Below are positions 62,474-64,000 of a stretch of 64,000 nucleotides of DNA, one piece after another. The position numbers and the translations under genes were made by a program. This stretch comes from Pseudozobellia thermophila. GTDB lineage: Bacteria; Bacteroidota; Bacteroidia; Flavobacteriales; Flavobacteriaceae. The stretch lies in NCBI RefSeq assembly GCF_900141855.1, contig NZ_FQYU01000012.1, positions 1-64,000 of the forward strand, given 5' to 3'. Numbering within the stretch: the first letter of the stretch is position 1; every line of letters starts with the position of its first letter. A model generated the notes under the pieces. That model saw nothing but the letters and a program-made list of their open reading frames with translations. It was not told the DNA's origin and ran no database searches.

Positions 62474-63393
62474 TGAGAGCATTGGTCATTTCGGGAGGTG
62501 GTAGCAAGGGGGCGTTCGCCGGTGGCGTCGCCCAATACCTGATGCAGGAGCTTCAATGTTCTTACGACCTTTTTATCGGAACATCTACCGGTAGCTTGTT
62601 GATCTCGCATTTGGCACTGCAAAAAATAGAGAAGATCAAAAAGACATATACCTCGGTCAACCAAGAAAGTATTTTTAGCAATTGCCCCTTTACCATTCAA
62701 AAGAAATACGGGGTGCACACCATTGGCATCAATCACTGGAACGTTTTGCGCAATTTCTATAGGGGGAGAAAGACCTTTGGGGAGAGCCATAACCTATTGA
62801 AGTTGATCCGGAACACCTTGACGCGTGAGGAATTCGAAACCCTTAAGAACGGGCCAAAGGAAATTGTGGTCACCGTATCGAACCTGTCGCTGAACCAGGT
62901 CGAATATAAATCGATCAACGATTATTCCTATGATGAGTTCTGCGAATGGGTGTGGATCTCTTGCAACTATACACCTTTTATGAGCTTGGTGCGCAAGAAC
63001 GGCTGCGAGTACGCCGATGGCGGTTTGGGCAATATGGTACCCATTGAGGAAGCGGTACGACGCGGGGCCAAGGAGGTTGATGTTATCGTTTTACAGACCG
63101 AGGTGAACCACTTGAACCGCCTTCCTTCGAGAAATGCCTTCTCGCTCATGACCACAATGTTCGAGTTTATGCTCGACCGCATCGAAATGCAGAACATTAA
63201 AATCGGGAAGTTTGCGGCCAACAACAACGACGCCATCATCAATTTCTACTATACCCCGACGGTACTCACTACCAATTCACTGGTCTTCGATAAGGAGAAA
63301 ATGTCGGCGTGGTGGGAGAGCGGTTATAATTTTGCCAAGTACAAGAACAACGAAATCAATCAGATAGACCCCGAAAAAGGCGAGGTGCTCTAA
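62473..63393 (+). CDS. Patatin-like phospholipase
   Basis: A 306-residue serine hydrolase. SGGGSKGAFAGG (~6-17) is the oxyanion loop, GTSTGSL carries the nucleophile serine (GxSxG, ~S40), and DGG in YADGGLGNM gives the catalytic Asp of the Ser-Asp dyad. It would cleave acyl chains from phospholipids. It has no signal peptide, so it probably acts on the inner face of the membrane. Coupled to the M1 peptidase gene by a 1-nt TGATG overlap. Confidence 0.92.
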   Translation: MRALVISGGGSKGAFAGGVAQYLMQELQCSYDLFIGTSTGSLLISHLALQKIEKIKKTYTSVNQESIFSNCPFTIQKKYGVHTIGINHWNVLRNFYRGRKTFGESHNLLKLIRNTLTREEFETLKNGPKEIVVTVSNLSLNQVEYKSINDYSYDEFCEWVWISCNYTPFMSLVRKNGCEYADGGLGNMVPIEEAVRRGAKEVDVIVLQTEVNHLNRLPSRNAFSLMTTMFEFMLDRIEMQNIKIGKFAANNNDAIINFYYTPTVLTTNSLVFDKEKMSAWWESGYNFAKYKNNEINQIDPEKGEVL

Positions 63394-63436
63394 GAGCGGC
63401 CCCGCCTTTGGTCCATTTTTTCAGGCCTTGGTTGGT

Positions 63437-63955
63437 TTACCAAAGCTCGCTTATTTCCCTTTTTACAAAAGACAGTGCGGTCGCCGACGGCGATTCCTTG
63501 TCCATGGTTTCCGTCAAGATGTCCTCCCGCAGTTTGTCGGCCGATTCGGTCTCGCTCATCGCGGCTTTGCGGATCATTTGTACCGTGGCACTCTTGGCGG
63601 CCTTTATAACATTCCAACACTCGTCGCTCATATAGATCTGTTGCGAAAGGTTGTGGTCGAACTCGTTTTCAATGGTTCGGATCAAGAGCGACTCGTAATC
63701 GTTCTTATCCGTCGATTTTGGGGCGACCCTGACCACTAGGCTGGGTATGGCTATGCGCTCCAAGAACAAGGCCATGCGTTCATAGGCCTGTAACCGTACG
63801 GGGATGGTACTTTTTCGCGACTCCTTGTGCAATAAGAACCTTCTGCGCCCCTCTTCGTTACGGGTGTGCAACTTAAAAAAGTAAAAGGCCACGATCCCGG
63901 TGACCACGGCTGGTAATAGAAAACCGAAAAATTGTAAAATAGTTTCTCCTGACAT
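63437..63955 (-). CDS. Membrane-anchored protein of the DUF7935 type
   Basis: A 172-residue protein: one N-terminal membrane helix (ETILQFFGFLLPAVVTGIVAFYFF, split by polar ends), then a cytoplasmic helical domain rich in charged residues (RLQAYERMALFLERIAIPSLVVRVAP, DHNLSQQIYMSDECWNVIKAAK). It matches, from memory, a small Bacteroidota family (DUF7935) of unknown function. Converges with the patatin gene. Confidence 0.75.
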   Translation of the reverse strand: MSGETILQFFGFLLPAVVTGIVAFYFFKLHTRNEEGRRRFLLHKESRKSTIPVRLQAYERMALFLERIAIPSLVVRVAPKSTDKNDYESLLIRTIENEFDHNLSQQIYMSDECWNVIKAAKSATVQMIRKAAMSETESADKLREDILTETMDKESPSATALSFVKREISELW

Positions 63956-64000
63956 TGTTTTTGGTGGTTTGTAACCGAGTACATATAGCTTTCCCGGTGT

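Overview
The window looks like chromosomal DNA of a marine-type member of the Flavobacteriaceae (phylum Bacteroidota). The evidence is internal: a PorP/SprF-type outer-membrane protein with a PD40 partner, class II ketol-acid reductoisomerase, a RibB fused to a degenerate RibA, GapN, a small Prx/Trx gene set, Bacteroidota-style -7 boxes (TAnnTTTG) in place of sigma70 -10 boxes, and no recognisable Shine-Dalgarno sequences. I saw no rRNA, tRNA, CRISPR array, prophage or intact insertion sequence.

Layout. 1-2.8 kb is the only accessory-looking region. Two AT-rich overlapping minus-strand genes (a zinc-ribbon DUF4145/HEPN-like protein and a second protein with an Rx4H HEPN-type motif) lie between inverted GTTAGCCACA boxes, next to a set of nested palindromes and a tyrosine recombinase, which resembles an integron-like cassette site. 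3.2-7.9 kb holds a PD40/TPR protein, a PorP/SprF-SPOR fusion, a possible 23-codon gene and a response regulator whose phospho-acceptor Asp is Glu. 8-11 kb holds a nitroreductase, a DegT aminotransferase and a secreted DUF1080 protein. 11-21 kb is a minus-strand housekeeping block: ribBA, LptF/G permease, LolA, FtsK, DgkA, Tpx, a Prx-Trx-small protein operon and an NhaC antiporter. 21-34.7 kb holds lpdA, a membrane acyltransferase, an FMN reductase-pabB-tilS-dsbD run, a lipoprotein metallopeptidase, a penicillin acylase homologue and yifB/comM. 34.7-39.1 kb has terminator-punctuated tiny genes (27, 32 and 33 residues), a Tat-exported Gfo/Idh/MocA oxidoreductase, a metzincin without a signal peptide, a GldL-like membrane protein and a zinc-ribbon nuclease-like protein. 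39.4-41.7 kb is pxpABC (5-oxoproline use).

41.8-58 kb is a large branched-chain amino-acid region. On the plus strand are ilvD, ilvB, a methyltransferase, ilvN, ilvC, ilvA, gapN and an MFS transporter; converging on them from the minus strand are leuC, leuD, a citramalate-synthase-type enzyme and leuB. The most interesting signal is upstream of ilvD: an 18-codon ORF with a Val-Val-Val-Asp-Leu-Val-Ile run, followed by a strong terminator whose 5' arm can pair instead with the sequence over the leader stop codon. That is the arrangement expected for ribosome-mediated transcription attenuation of the ilv operon.

58-64 kb holds recG, an M1 aminopeptidase overlapping a patatin-like phospholipase, and a membrane-anchored DUF7935-like protein.
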